A DNA stretch of 64,000 nt from Nocardioides hwasunensis (GCF_014779665.1 NZ_JACXYY010000002.1:248001-312000); one strand, 5' to 3'. Counted from the stretch's first letter, positions 26,763 to 35,618 are shown. Notes: generated by a model not told the origin, from the letters alone. Program-made: numbers and translations.

Positions 26763-27271
26763 CAGCGCGCGTCGCCGGCGAGGATCCGGTCGAGCTTGGC
26801 GTAGCCCTCGTGGATGCCGGTCTCCATGCCGCTGGCCAGCATCGCGTCGCGGCCCTCGAAGGAGTCGCAGAGCGAGAAGCCGTGGAGGCGCGTACGACCG
26901 TCGCCGAGGTCCTCGAAGGTGAGCGTCTCCAGCGCGATCGCCTCCGGCATGCCCTCCCAGGCGAAGGTCTGGACGATCTTGTCCTCGGTGACGAGCGGGA
27001 AGGTGCCGCGGAAGGCGTACTCCTCCTCGCCGCGGGTCGAGACGTAGCGGTAGGCGCCGTTGGTGCGGCACGACCACTCGTCGATGCGGGTGGTGAGCGA
27101 GTGCGGACCGATCCACTGGGCGAACAGGTCGGGGTCGGTGTGGGCCCGCACGAGCTGGGCGGGGGTGGCGTCGAAGTCGCGCCAGATGTGGACGGCGGGC
27201 ACGTGCTCGTCTGCCAGGATCGCGGCCTCGGGGTAGCGGGTGGTGGTGTCCGGGCTCTGCGTGGTGGTCAT
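26762..27271 (-). CDS. SRPBCC-family protein (AHSA1-like)
   Basis: A 169-residue START-like protein. HIWRDFDATPAQLVRAHTDP, DLFAQWIGPHSLTTRIDEW, GGxYRY-like NGAYRYVSTRGEEEYAFRGT and AWEGMPEAIALETLTFEDLG match the AHSA1 branch that forms a hydrophobic ligand cavity. Pairs of an ArsR regulator and AHSA1-like SRPBCC protein are common; some respond to small hydrophobic molecules. The ATG overlaps the arsR stop by 4 bp. Confidence 0.88.
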   Translation of the reverse strand: MTTTQSPDTTTRYPEAAILADEHVPAVHIWRDFDATPAQLVRAHTDPDLFAQWIGPHSLTTRIDEWSCRTNGAYRYVSTRGEEEYAFRGTFPLVTEDKIVQTFAWEGMPEAIALETLTFEDLGDGRTRLHGFSLCDSFEGRDAMLASGMETGIHEGYAKLDRILAGDAR

Positions 27272-27645
27272 GATGCGGTTCCTGTCTGCTGGTCGGTGGT
27301 GGTGCCGGTGTGGGTGGCGTCCTCGTCGTCCTGCATCCGCGCGAGCACGGCGTCGAGGCGCGCGTAGCGCTCCTCGGCCTGCCTGCGGTAGCGCTCGATC
27401 CACTTCGTCATCAGGTCGAACACCTCGGCTTCCAGGTGCACCGGTCGGCGCTGGGCCTCCCGGGTCCGGGTGACCAGCCCTGCGTCCTCGAGCACCTTCA
27501 GGTGCTTCGAGACGGCCTGGAGGCTCACGTCGTAGGGCGCGGCCAGGTCGTTCACCGTGTGGTCGGCCTCGGTGAGGCGCGCCACCATGTCGCGACGGGT
27601 GGGGTCGGCGAGCGCGGCGAAGACGCGGGAGAGCTGGTCGGTCAC
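27268..27645 (-). CDS. ArsR-family winged-helix repressor
   Basis: A 125-residue regulator. LSRVFAALADPTRRDMVARL and the recognition helix region VSLQAVSKHLKVLEDAGLVT are classic ArsR/SmtB features. There is no metal-binding CxC in the helix, so it is of the non-metal group that travels with SRPBCC genes. GTG 27645 is used because GAAGG lies 8 bases upstream; a longer in-frame start would run through the operator. Two palindromes upstream suggest autorepression of the whole operon. Confidence 0.88.
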   Translation of the reverse strand: MTDQLSRVFAALADPTRRDMVARLTEADHTVNDLAAPYDVSLQAVSKHLKVLEDAGLVTRTREAQRRPVHLEAEVFDLMTKWIERYRRQAEERYARLDAVLARMQDDEDATHTGTTTDQQTGTAS

Positions 27646-27657
27646 GGGGACACCTTC

Positions 27658-27723
27658 TTCAACTGATTGGTTGAATAGAAGGTAGATTGGCGACCGCTGC
27701 GTTGTCAACCATTTGGTTGACAA
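27658..27723 (-). promoter_or_regulatory. arsR promoter with two palindromic operators
   Basis: Site 2 (27704-27721) is a perfect 8-2-8 palindrome, GTCAACCA-TT-TGGTTGAC, extended by two more paired bases on each side to 27702-27723. Site 1 (27658-27675) is TTCAAC-N6-GTTGAA. On the minus strand TTGACA (27708-27703) lies within site 2 and TACCTT (27684-27679) is 18 bp downstream, a good -35/-10 pair. Site 1 falls just after the -10. Occupation of both sites would block RNA polymerase; the ArsR protein is the obvious ligand. Confidence 0.75.
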
Positions 27724-27726
27724 TCC

Positions 27727-28236
27727 TCAGCGCGGGACGCGCACCGTCCGTGAGACCGCCTTGCCGCACTCCGCGACACCGGAGGCGTAGGTGGGGGTGA
27801 CGAGGGCGTAGTAGCGGGCACCTCCCGGCACCGCGAACCTGCGCCTGCCCTCGTACGACGCGTCGGACGCGAGCAGCTTGTCGGTGCCGCCGCGCCGGTC
27901 GAGGAAGAGCTTGATGCGGGCACGAGCGGCGCAGGCGGTGACCGGTGAGGTCACCCGTGCCTCGAGGCGGCGCTTGCCAGCGAGCCACTTCAGCGAGACC
28001 TTGCGCCACGCGGTCGGGCACCCCGTCGCCGTGGCGGCCGCGACCGCGGGGCACCCGTCGAGCGAGTCGTCGAGGCCGTCCCCGTCGGTGTCCACGGCGG
28101 CGGCGGTGCGGGCTACGGCAGTCGTCGCCGCCTCCGCCGACGCGGCCCCGCCGGGTGCGAGGAGGGCGCCCGTGGCCACAAGGGCTAGGGCGAGGGGGAG
28201 GAGGAGGGCGCGGAGGAGCAGCGATGACCGAGACAT
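27727..28236 (-). CDS. secreted protein with a thrombospondin type 3-like Ca-binding motif
   Basis: A 169-residue protein with a signal peptide (LLLRALLLPLALALVATGAL, cleavage probably after an Ala-rich stretch near residue 35). The mature N-terminus has DTDGDGLDDSLDGCPAV, a calcium-binding TSP3-type repeat. The remaining 100 residues are beta-rich with a few Cys and no family I recognise. It lies downstream of the arsR control region but reads in the same direction upstream of it, so it is a separate unit. Confidence 0.7.
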   Translation of the reverse strand: MSRSSLLLRALLLPLALALVATGALLAPGGAASAEAATTAVARTAAAVDTDGDGLDDSLDGCPAVAAATATGCPTAWRKVSLKWLAGKRRLEARVTSPVTACAARARIKLFLDRRGGTDKLLASDASYEGRRRFAVPGGARYYALVTPTYASGVAECGKAVSRTVRVPR

Positions 28237-28302
28237 GACCGCTCCAGCGTAGGCAAGGATCGCCGGGGACGCACCGCTTCGGGGGATCCCGTCCCGCGCA
28301 CC

Positions 28303-28308
28303 TAGGAT
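28303..28308 (+). promoter_or_regulatory. -10 box for leaderless truA mRNA
   Basis: TAGGAT ends 7 bases before the truA GTG at 28316, and no ribosome binding sequence is present. This spacing puts the transcription start on or beside the start codon, the normal arrangement for leaderless actinobacterial mRNAs. Confidence 0.55.
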
Positions 28309-28315
28309 CGTCGGC

Positions 28316-29152
28316 GTGCGTCTGCGGATCGACTGTGCCTACGACGGCGCCGACTTCTCGGGCTGGGCCGCCCAGCCGTCGTTGCGCACCGTGCAGGGCA
28401 CGCTCGAGGCCGCGCTGGCCACGGCGTTGCGGGTGTCCGGGGTCCGGGTGACCGTCGCCGGGCGCACCGATGCCGGCGTGCACGCTCGCGGCCAGGTCGC
28501 CCACGTCGACGTCGATGCCGAGGTCGTCGCCGCCTCCGCGGGCCGCTCCGCCGACCCGCCCCTGGACGCCCTGGCGCGCCGGGTCGACGGCATCCTCCCG
28601 CCCGACCTGCGGGTCCGCCGCGTCACGGAGGCGCCCGCGGGCTTCGACGCGCGGTTCTCGGCGATCTGGCGCCGCTACGCCTACCGGGTCGCCGACGCGC
28701 AGGAGCTCGCCGACCCGCTGGTGCGCGGGCACGTGCTGTCCTGGGGCCGTCGGCTCGACCTCGACGCGATGAACGCGGCCTCCGCGCCACTGGTGGGCCT
28801 GCAGGACTTCGCGGCCTTCTGCAAGCAGCGCGAGGGTGCGACCACGGTGCGTACGCTCCTCGACCTCGACTGGCACCGCGACGACGCCGGCCTGCTCGTG
28901 GGGTCGGTCCGGGCCGACGCGTTCTGCCACAACATGGTCCGCGCGCTCGTCGGCAGCCTGATCGCCGTCGGCGAGGGCCGGCGGCCGGCCACCTGGCCCG
29001 CCGAGGTGATGGCCGGGCGTCGCCGCGACGCCGGCGTGCGCGTCGTACAGGCCCACGGCCTCACGCTGGAGGAGGTCGGCTACCCCGACGACGACGAGCT
29101 CGCGGCGCAGGCCGACCGGGCCAGAGCCAAGCGAGAGGCGATCGATGTCTGA
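28316..29152 (+). CDS. truA: tRNA pseudouridine(38-40) synthase
   Basis: A 278-residue TruA. MRLRIDCAYDGADFSGWAAQ opens the protein, the catalytic Asp is in GRTDAGVHARGQVAHVD (about residues 50-66), and RYAYRVADAQ and FCHNMVRALVGSLIAVGEG follow. It isomerises uridines 38-40 of the tRNA anticodon stem. In most actinobacteria truA directly follows rplQ; here 3.7 kb intervene. The methyltransferase gene overlaps its end by 8 bp. Confidence 0.96.
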   Translation: MRLRIDCAYDGADFSGWAAQPSLRTVQGTLEAALATALRVSGVRVTVAGRTDAGVHARGQVAHVDVDAEVVAASAGRSADPPLDALARRVDGILPPDLRVRRVTEAPAGFDARFSAIWRRYAYRVADAQELADPLVRGHVLSWGRRLDLDAMNAASAPLVGLQDFAAFCKQREGATTVRTLLDLDWHRDDAGLLVGSVRADAFCHNMVRALVGSLIAVGEGRRPATWPAEVMAGRRRDAGVRVVQAHGLTLEEVGYPDDDELAAQADRARAKREAIDV

Positions 29153-29753
29153 CCAGCCCACGGAGCACTACTTCTCCGCCGACCCGAGCGTGCCGTTCGA
29201 GCGGGAGAGCTTCACCGTCGAGCTGTGGGGGAGCGAGCTGACCCTCGAGACCGGCTCCGGTGTCTTCAGCCGCGGCCACCTCGACCACGCCACGGCGGTG
29301 CTCTTCAGGGAGCTCGAGCCGCCGGCGCAGGGCCAGGTCCTCGACCTCGGCTGCGGCTACGGCGTGATCGGTCTCGCCATCGCGCGGGCGGTGCCCCTCG
29401 CCAACGTCACCGGCGTCGACGTCAACGAGCGCGCGCTGCTCCTGGCCAACGACAACGCCCGCGCCGCCGGGCTCGCCCCGCGGTTCGTCGCGTGCCTGCC
29501 CGAGCAGGTGCCCGGCAACCAGGTGTTCGACGAGATCTGGTCCAACCCGCCGATCCGCATCGGCAAGGAGGCGCTCCACGAGCTGCTGCTCACCTGGCTG
29601 CCGCGCCTCGCGCCGGGCGGTCGGATGGTCATGGTGGTCGGCAAGTTCCTCGGCGCCGACTCGCTCCAGCGCTGGCTCGGTGAGGAGGGCTGGCCCACCG
29701 TGCGGCTGGCCAGCCACAAGGGCTTCCGGGTCCTGGAGACCCGCCGGGCGTAG
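29145..29753 (+). CDS. class I SAM-dependent methyltransferase (RsmC-like)
   Basis: A 202-residue protein. The SAM motif is VLDLGCGYGVIGLAIAR (about 65-81), motif II is VTGVDVNERALLLANDN, and WSNPPIRIGK is the NPP[YFI] catalytic motif of N-methyltransferases of the RsmC/RlmG group, which modify guanines in rRNA. It is the single-domain actinobacterial form. It overlaps truA by 8 bp, which supports a role in RNA modification. The exact nucleotide is unknown. Confidence 0.87.
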   Translation: MSDQPTEHYFSADPSVPFERESFTVELWGSELTLETGSGVFSRGHLDHATAVLFRELEPPAQGQVLDLGCGYGVIGLAIARAVPLANVTGVDVNERALLLANDNARAAGLAPRFVACLPEQVPGNQVFDEIWSNPPIRIGKEALHELLLTWLPRLAPGGRMVMVVGKFLGADSLQRWLGEEGWPTVRLASHKGFRVLETRRA

Positions 29754-29758
29754 GCGCG

Positions 29759-30499
29759 TCAGGCCGGGCGCGTGGCGACGAGCACGCCGATCTTGTCGAT
29801 CCGGTGCTCGGGGTTGTCGAACTCGTCGGACCAGTAGTTGCCGTTGGCGTGGTCCTCGAGGGTCGCGCAGGTCGAGAGCGTGATCATCGGCTGCGTGGCG
29901 TCGACGCCGGGCCGACCGGGCACCTCGGCGCGCTGCGCGCGGAGCGAGGCCGGCTGCCGGAAGGACGTCCAGCGGGTGCGGCGCACCTCGTAGACGAAGA
30001 CGGTGTCGCCGGTGCGCACCCGGATCCGGTCGCCCGCGACCAGCGACGGCGAGTCGCGCAGGGGTGCGGTGCCGGTGAGCCGGTGGCCGGTGACGATGAA
30101 GTTGCCGACCTCGCCGGGCCCGGTGCCGCCGCGCGGGCCGCGGGGCGAGGCCATCTCCCCGGCGTTCTGCAGGGCGGTGCCGGGGGCGTCGTCGGGGGAG
30201 CCGCGGTAGCGGACCACGGGGAAGTCCCGCAGGCCGATCGCGGGGATGGTGACGAAGGACCGCTTCGGCTCGGGGCGCTCGGGCTCCGGTGCGGGCTCGG
30301 TGGTGGGGCTGGTTGTCGGGCTCGGCGTCGGCGCGGTCGTCGTACGCGGCTCGCCGGGGCTCGAGGTCGGCGCGGAGGTCGGTGCGGACGACGGGGCGGT
30401 CCGGCCGTCGCGTCGCGGGTCCTCGGCGGTGCAGGCGGTGGCGACCGCGGCCAGCGCCGCGGCGAGCACGACGACGGACCGGCCTGCCACGTCGTCCAC
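29759..30499 (-). CDS. class E/F-type sortase
   Basis: A 246-residue protein. An N-terminal hydrophobic segment ends ATAC, a possible but poor lipobox, then a Pro/Thr/Ser-rich linker of about 55 residues. The sortase domain contains NFIVTGHRL (catalytic His), MITLSTCATLED (Cys) and PEHRIDKIGVL (Arg). It attaches surface proteins to peptidoglycan in related bacteria. No substrate with an obvious sorting signal lies next to it; the giant surface protein at 9.5-15.7 kb lacks one. Confidence 0.88.
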   Translation of the reverse strand: MDDVAGRSVVVLAAALAAVATACTAEDPRRDGRTAPSSAPTSAPTSSPGEPRTTTAPTPSPTTSPTTEPAPEPERPEPKRSFVTIPAIGLRDFPVVRYRGSPDDAPGTALQNAGEMASPRGPRGGTGPGEVGNFIVTGHRLTGTAPLRDSPSLVAGDRIRVRTGDTVFVYEVRRTRWTSFRQPASLRAQRAEVPGRPGVDATQPMITLSTCATLEDHANGNYWSDEFDNPEHRIDKIGVLVATRPA

Positions 30500-30523
30500 C
30501 GTACGCAGCGGGTCCCAGCAGCC

Positions 30524-31768
30524 TCAGCCCAGGCGGACGGGCAGGCTCTCCACGCCGTGGACGATGGCGAGCTCGGTGAAGCGCAGGTCGGCCGGGTCGC
30601 ACGCCAGCGAGAGGTCCGGGAACCGGCGGGCGAGGGCGACCAGGGCGGTGCGCAGCTCCATCCGGGCCAGCTCGGCGCCGACGCAGCGGTGGAGGCCGTG
30701 GCCGAAGGCGAGGGTCCCGGCGGTCTCGGTCATCGGGTCGAAGCGCGAGGCCTCCTCGTGGCGGGCCGGGTCGCGCTCGGCGCCGGTCAGCGACACCACG
30801 AGGACGTCGCCCTTGCGGACGGTGCGCTCGCCCACGCGCACCTCGTGGCGCGCGATGCGTGGGAAGGCGACCTGCACGGGGCACACGAAGCGCAGCAGCT
30901 CCTCCACCACGAGGTCGACGTCGGCCGGGTCGCCGTGCTGGAGCATCTTCCAGGCCTGCGGGTGCTGCAGGAGCACCCAGGTGCCGAGGGAGAGCATGCT
31001 GGCGCTGGTCTCGTAGCCGCCGAGGAAGACGCCGTCGGCGAGCCCGCCGAGCTCGACGTCGTCGAAGGAGTCGGCGTGGTCGGCGACCATCCGGGAGACG
31101 ATCCCGTCGGGCAGGTGCGGCTCGGCGCGCTCGGTGGCGACCAGGTCGATGAGGAACTGGCGGGTGCCGGCTGCGGTGTCGAAGATGCCGGCCCCGGCGT
31201 CGCGCAGGTCGAAGCGGGCCGCTCCCTGCTGACGGAAGGTCGCACGGTCGACCTCGGGCATGCCGAGGAGGTCACAGATCACGCCGAAGGGGACGGCGAA
31301 CCCGAAGCGCTCGACGAGGTCGACCTCGGGCCCGTGGGCGGCCATGTCGTCGAGCGCCGCCTCGACCACCCGGTCGATGTCGTCCTGCAGCTCGGCGAGG
31401 CGCCGACGGGTGAAGTAGGGCGTGAGCACGCCGCGCAGCCGGCCGTGGTCGGGCTGGTCGGTCATCCCGAGCCCACCGATCCGCTCCGCCGGTGTGCGGC
31501 CCTGACGGCCGATGAGCCCCCGCACGTCGTTGGCGAACGCCTCGGAGTCGGCGAGCACGGACCGGGCGACGTCGTACCCCGTGACCAGCCACACCCGGGT
31601 GCCGAGCAACCGGCCCAGCTGCACCACGTCGCCGTCCCGGCGGCTCTCGTCGAGGCGGGCGACGGGATCGACCCCGTCGCGCTGCAACGGGTAGCGGATG
31701 CTCGCCGGGACCCGACGGGCCGACTTGAGCGCCACACGGAGTGCGGCGCTGCGCAAGGAGACTGCCAT
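30524..31768 (-). CDS. cytochrome P450
   Basis: A 414-residue soluble bacterial P450. Haem-binding loop LAFGHGLHRCVGAELARMEL (Cys near residue 355), I-helix GVFLGGYETSASMLS with the oxygen-activation Glu-Thr pair, and the K-helix EELLRF. It accepts electrons from an unknown ferredoxin; none is adjacent. ATG 31768 is chosen because it gives a normal P450 N-terminus. Substrate unknown. It is divergent from the aldo/keto reductase gene across 99 bp. Confidence 0.93.
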   Translation of the reverse strand: MAVSLRSAALRVALKSARRVPASIRYPLQRDGVDPVARLDESRRDGDVVQLGRLLGTRVWLVTGYDVARSVLADSEAFANDVRGLIGRQGRTPAERIGGLGMTDQPDHGRLRGVLTPYFTRRRLAELQDDIDRVVEAALDDMAAHGPEVDLVERFGFAVPFGVICDLLGMPEVDRATFRQQGAARFDLRDAGAGIFDTAAGTRQFLIDLVATERAEPHLPDGIVSRMVADHADSFDDVELGGLADGVFLGGYETSASMLSLGTWVLLQHPQAWKMLQHGDPADVDLVVEELLRFVCPVQVAFPRIARHEVRVGERTVRKGDVLVVSLTGAERDPARHEEASRFDPMTETAGTLAFGHGLHRCVGAELARMELRTALVALARRFPDLSLACDPADLRFTELAIVHGVESLPVRLG

Positions 31769-31867
31769 GGCCCTAGTCAACAACGCCGCGGGCCCGATCC
31801 ACCATCAGGCATGACCCCGGGCACGTCTCGGGGAGACCCCCGACACAGGAGCGGGCAGGATGGGGAC

Positions 31868-32902
31868 ATGGTCTACGAAGCAGCTCCCGACAGGTACGAC
31901 GACTCGACCGGCATGCACTACCGGCCCACCGGGAGGAGCGGCCTCAAGCTCCCGGCGCTCTCGCTCGGCCTCTGGCAGAACTTCGGTACCGACCGCCCCG
32001 AGGAGACGCAGCGGGCGATCCTGCGCCGCGCGTTCGACCGGGGGGTGACCCACTTCGACCTGGCCAACAACTACGGACCGCCCTACGGCCGCGCCGAGGA
32101 GAGCTTCGGGCGCTACCTCAAGGACGACTTCAAGCCGCACCGCGACGAGCTGATCATCTCGACCAAGGCCGGTTGGGACATGTGGCCGGGACCCTACGGG
32201 CAGGGCGGCGGCTCGCGGAAGTACGTCCTGGCCTCGCTGGACCAGTCGCTGGAGCGGCTCGGCCTCGACTACGTCGACATCTTCTACAGCCACCGCTTCG
32301 ACCCGGAGACGCCGGTGGAGGAGACGATGATGGCGCTCGACGCGGCGGTCCGGTCCGGACGTGCGCTCTACGTCGGCATCTCGTCGTACTCCGCGGCGAA
32401 GACCAAGGAGGCGGCCGACATCGCCCGCGACCTCGGCACGCCGCTCCTCATCCACCAGCCGTCGTACTCGATGCTCAACCGCTGGATCGAGGGTGGGCTG
32501 CTCGACGAGCTCGAGGCGCAGGGCATGGGCTGCATCGTCTTCTCCGCGCTCGCGCAGGGGCTGCTGACCGACCGCTACCTCGACGGCGTGCCGGAGGACT
32601 CGCGGGCCGCCCGTGAGGACTCGACGATGACGGGGCTCGACGAGGAGACGCTCGAGCGGGTGCGCAACCTCGACCGGATCGCGCAGGAGCGCGGCCAGAA
32701 GCTCGCCCAGCTCGCCCTGCAGTGGGTGCTGCGCGACGAGCGGGTGACTAGTGCGGTCATCGGCGCCTCCAGCGTCGAGCAGCTCGACACCAACCTCGAC
32801 GCGCTCGACGGCCCGCCGCTGAGCGGCGTCGACCGTGCCCAGATCGACCGCTACGCCGTCGAGTCGGGCATCAACCTCTGGGCGAAGCAGACCGAGGAGT
32901 GA
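31868..32902 (+). CDS. aldo/keto reductase (YghZ / glyceraldehyde-3-phosphate reductase type)
   Basis: A 344-residue NADPH-dependent reductase. The tetrad is visible: Asp and Tyr in THFDLANNYGPPYGRAE, Lys in ISTKAGWDMWPGPYG, and His in FYSHRFDPETPVEE. The segment GSRKYVLASLDQSLERLGLD and the C-terminal SVEQLDTNLDAL fit the YghZ/MgrA branch (L-glyceraldehyde 3-phosphate reductase and methylglyoxal detoxification). Its stop overlaps the next gene's GTG start by 4 bp. Confidence 0.9.
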   Translation: MVYEAAPDRYDDSTGMHYRPTGRSGLKLPALSLGLWQNFGTDRPEETQRAILRRAFDRGVTHFDLANNYGPPYGRAEESFGRYLKDDFKPHRDELIISTKAGWDMWPGPYGQGGGSRKYVLASLDQSLERLGLDYVDIFYSHRFDPETPVEETMMALDAAVRSGRALYVGISSYSAAKTKEAADIARDLGTPLLIHQPSYSMLNRWIEGGLLDELEAQGMGCIVFSALAQGLLTDRYLDGVPEDSRAAREDSTMTGLDEETLERVRNLDRIAQERGQKLAQLALQWVLRDERVTSAVIGASSVEQLDTNLDALDGPPLSGVDRAQIDRYAVESGINLWAKQTEE

Positions 32903-34281
32903 GCGAACCGGGGCCGGTGCAGCGGGTGGTCGTCGTCGGGGCCGACGCGGCCGGGATGTCGGCCGCCCACCAGGCGCTGCGCACCGCGAGGCACGGGGGT
33001 CGCGAGCTGGCGATCACCGTGCTCGACCGGGGCACGCACACGTCGTACAGCGCCTGTGGGATCCCCTACTGGATGGCGGGCGACGTCGGGAGCGGCGAGG
33101 ACCTCGTCGCCCGGACGGCCGAGGAGCACCGCGAGGCCGGCATCGACCTGCGGCTCGGGGTCGAGGCGGTCTCGGTCGACCTGGCCGCCCGGACCGTCAC
33201 GACGGCCGACGGCGAGACGCTGTCCTACGACGACCTGGTCGTCGCCACCGGCGCCCCGGCCGTGATGCCCGACTGGGCGCTGCGCGCGGACGGGACGGCC
33301 TACGACGGCGTCGGCGTGGTCAAGACCCTGGACGACGGCGCCGCCTGGATCGAGCGCTTCGCCGCGGCCGGTGACGGCGCGCGCGTGGTGGTTGTGGGGG
33401 CGGGCTACGTCGGGGTGGAGGTGGCCGAGACGGCCCTCGAGCGCGGCTTCGAGGTCACCGTGCTGACGCGCGGGCGCGGCATGTCGATCCTCGAGGAGGA
33501 GATGTCGGACCGGGTCAACGCCGGACTGGTCGCGGCCGGCGTGGAGGTGGTGCTCGGGGCCGAGGTGAGCGGACTCGACGTCGTCGGCGACCGGGTGGCC
33601 GGGGTGCACTGGGACGGCGGCAGCCGCGCGGCCGACCTGGTCGTGGTCGCGATCGGCGTACGCCCTGCGACCGGGCTCCTGGCAGGTTCGGGCCTCGAGA
33701 TGGCCGCCAACGGGGCGCTGCGGCCGGACCGCCACGGGCGGGTGGCCGAGCGTGTCTGGTCCGCGGGCGACTGCTGCGAGGTACGTCGTCGCGTCGACGA
33801 CGCGTGGGTGTTCCGCCCCCTGGGCACCCACGCCGCCAAGCACGGCCGGGCGCTGGGCGACAGCCTCGCCGGCGGTGACCTGGCCTTCGACGGCATGGTC
33901 GACACCGCGATCACCCGCTTCGCCCACGGCGAGGTGTACCTGGAGATCGCCCGCACCGGGCTCTCGCGCGCCGAGGCGGAGGCGGCCGGTCACGACCCGG
34001 TCGCACTGGTCACGGAGGGCACCACCGCCACCGGCTACATGCCCGAGGCCGAGCCGATCGCCATCTGGGTGATGGCCGACCGCACCACCCGGCGTCTGCT
34101 CGGCGTCCAGGTCGTCGGTGGGCACGGCGCGGGCAAGCGCGTCGACACCGCCGCGGCGGTGCTGTGGGCGGGCGGCAGCGTCGACGACCTGGCGTGGATG
34201 GACCTCGCCTACGCGCCGCCCTTCGCGACGACCTGGGAGGTGCTGCAGGTCGCGGCGCGGCGGGTGGCGGAGCGGATCTAG
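32899..34281 (+). CDS. CoA-disulfide-reductase-like FAD/NAD(P) oxidoreductase
   Basis: A 460-residue class III pyridine-nucleotide disulfide oxidoreductase. FAD motif VVVVGADAAGMSAAHQAL, single redox Cys in TSYSACGIPYWMAG (about residue 54), NAD(P) motif VVVVGAGYVGVEVAETAL, second FAD motif VWSAGDCCEV, and the C-terminal YAPPFATTWEVLQVAARR. Known relatives reduce CoA disulfide, or are NADH oxidases. It is coupled to the aldo/keto reductase by a GTGA overlap, which suggests a redox or detoxification pair. Confidence 0.88.
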   Translation: MSEPGPVQRVVVVGADAAGMSAAHQALRTARHGGRELAITVLDRGTHTSYSACGIPYWMAGDVGSGEDLVARTAEEHREAGIDLRLGVEAVSVDLAARTVTTADGETLSYDDLVVATGAPAVMPDWALRADGTAYDGVGVVKTLDDGAAWIERFAAAGDGARVVVVGAGYVGVEVAETALERGFEVTVLTRGRGMSILEEEMSDRVNAGLVAAGVEVVLGAEVSGLDVVGDRVAGVHWDGGSRAADLVVVAIGVRPATGLLAGSGLEMAANGALRPDRHGRVAERVWSAGDCCEVRRRVDDAWVFRPLGTHAAKHGRALGDSLAGGDLAFDGMVDTAITRFAHGEVYLEIARTGLSRAEAEAAGHDPVALVTEGTTATGYMPEAEPIAIWVMADRTTRRLLGVQVVGGHGAGKRVDTAAAVLWAGGSVDDLAWMDLAYAPPFATTWEVLQVAARRVAERI

Positions 34282-34283
34282 GG

Positions 34284-35543
34284 TCAGGCCCCGCGGACGG
34301 CCTTCTGCACCTCGTTGACGCAGAGGGCGATGAAGGCGAGCGCGCAGAGCGCCATCAGCACGTTGGAGTGCAGCTTGTTGCGCCACTCGGCGGGCGTGCG
34401 GTCGGTGTTGAGCAGCCACAGCAGGGTGATCGCGAGGAAGGGCATGAAGAACGCGCCGAGCACGCCGTAGGCCAGGATCAGCCAGACGGGCTTGCCGAGG
34501 AACATCATCACCATCGGCGGGAAGGTCAGCCAGAGGATGTAGGCCTTGTACCACTTGCCGCCGGCGCGGGCGTCGGTGTCCTCGCTGGTCCCGCCCCGCA
34601 CGTTGGTCATGAAGTCGGCGAACATCAGGCTGACGCCGTTCCACACGCCGACCAGCGACGACATCGCGGCGGCCCAGAAGCCGACCAGGAAGACCTTGCC
34701 GGCCCACTGGCCGTAGCGGTCCTGCAGGACCACGGCGAGGTCCACGAGTCCCTGGTCGCCGTTCTCGATGGCGACGCTGGTCGAGTAGAGCAGCTCGGCG
34801 CCGACGATCAGGGTGGCGAGCACGAAGATGCCGGTGACGACGTAGGCGATGCTGTTGTCGAGGCGCATGACGCGCATGTAGGTCGGTGTCGACCAGCCCT
34901 TCTCGCGCAGCCAGTAGCCGTACGCCGCGAGGGTGATCGTGCCGCCGACGCCGCCGGCCAGCGCGAGGGTGTTGACCAGGCCGCCGTCGGGGATGCGGGG
35001 AGCCAGACCGGTGAGCAGCTCGCCGAGGTTGGGCAGGGTGAGCAGCGCGGCGCCGACCATCGTCACGAACATGACGCCGACGAAGGCGGCGAGCACCTTC
35101 TCGAAGACGCTGTAGCGCCCGCTCCACACGAGTGCCAGTCCGAGCAGCCCGGACAGGATGCCCCACCACGTCACCGACAGGACGCCGGTGAGGCCGGCGA
35201 GCGCGAGGCCGGTGCCGGCCATCGCGGCGGCGCCGTAGACGAATCCCCAGACGACGATGTAGGGCCCGAAGTACCACGTCGTCCACGGCCCGAGCGAGCG
35301 CCAGCCCTCGAAGATCGTGCGTCCGGTGGCCAGCGAGTAGCGGCCCGCGCCCTCGACGAGGACGATCTTCATCACACAGCCGACGACGACGCACCACAGC
35401 AGCGTGTAGCCGAACTTCTGCCCGGCGATGAGCGTGGCGACCAGGTCGGCCGCCCCCACCCCCGTGGCGGCCACCACCAGCCCGGGGCCGACGATCTTCC
35501 ACTTCGTCGCGGGTGCCTGGTCTGCCGAGGTCGTCGAGGACAT
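34284..35543 (-). CDS. Nramp-like divalent metal transporter without canonical metal motifs
   Basis: A 419-residue protein with about 11 membrane helices and clear Nramp similarity (KIVGPGLVVAATGVGAADLV, then LIAGQKFGYTLLW). In canonical Nramps helix 1 has DPGN and helix 6 has MPH, which bind the metal. Here helix 1 reads GVGAADLVATL and the helix 6 region GGTITLAAYGYWLREKGW, so both are missing. The substrate may be another ion or none of the usual transition metals. ATG 35543 chosen from the family-like start. It is convergent with the flavoprotein gene. Confidence 0.82.
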   Translation of the reverse strand: MSSTTSADQAPATKWKIVGPGLVVAATGVGAADLVATLIAGQKFGYTLLWCVVVGCVMKIVLVEGAGRYSLATGRTIFEGWRSLGPWTTWYFGPYIVVWGFVYGAAAMAGTGLALAGLTGVLSVTWWGILSGLLGLALVWSGRYSVFEKVLAAFVGVMFVTMVGAALLTLPNLGELLTGLAPRIPDGGLVNTLALAGGVGGTITLAAYGYWLREKGWSTPTYMRVMRLDNSIAYVVTGIFVLATLIVGAELLYSTSVAIENGDQGLVDLAVVLQDRYGQWAGKVFLVGFWAAAMSSLVGVWNGVSLMFADFMTNVRGGTSEDTDARAGGKWYKAYILWLTFPPMVMMFLGKPVWLILAYGVLGAFFMPFLAITLLWLLNTDRTPAEWRNKLHSNVLMALCALAFIALCVNEVQKAVRGA

Positions 35544-35618
35544 GCCCGTCACCCTAACCATGGTCTAGACCGCATATCCATGCGACGACTCAGGGGTCGT
35601 CTTGCCACAATCATCGGT

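Noticed and set aside
24608..28236. Module B as a horizontally acquired island
   Set aside because: GC content and codon use look like the flanks; no integrase, tRNA or direct repeats were found at its ends.
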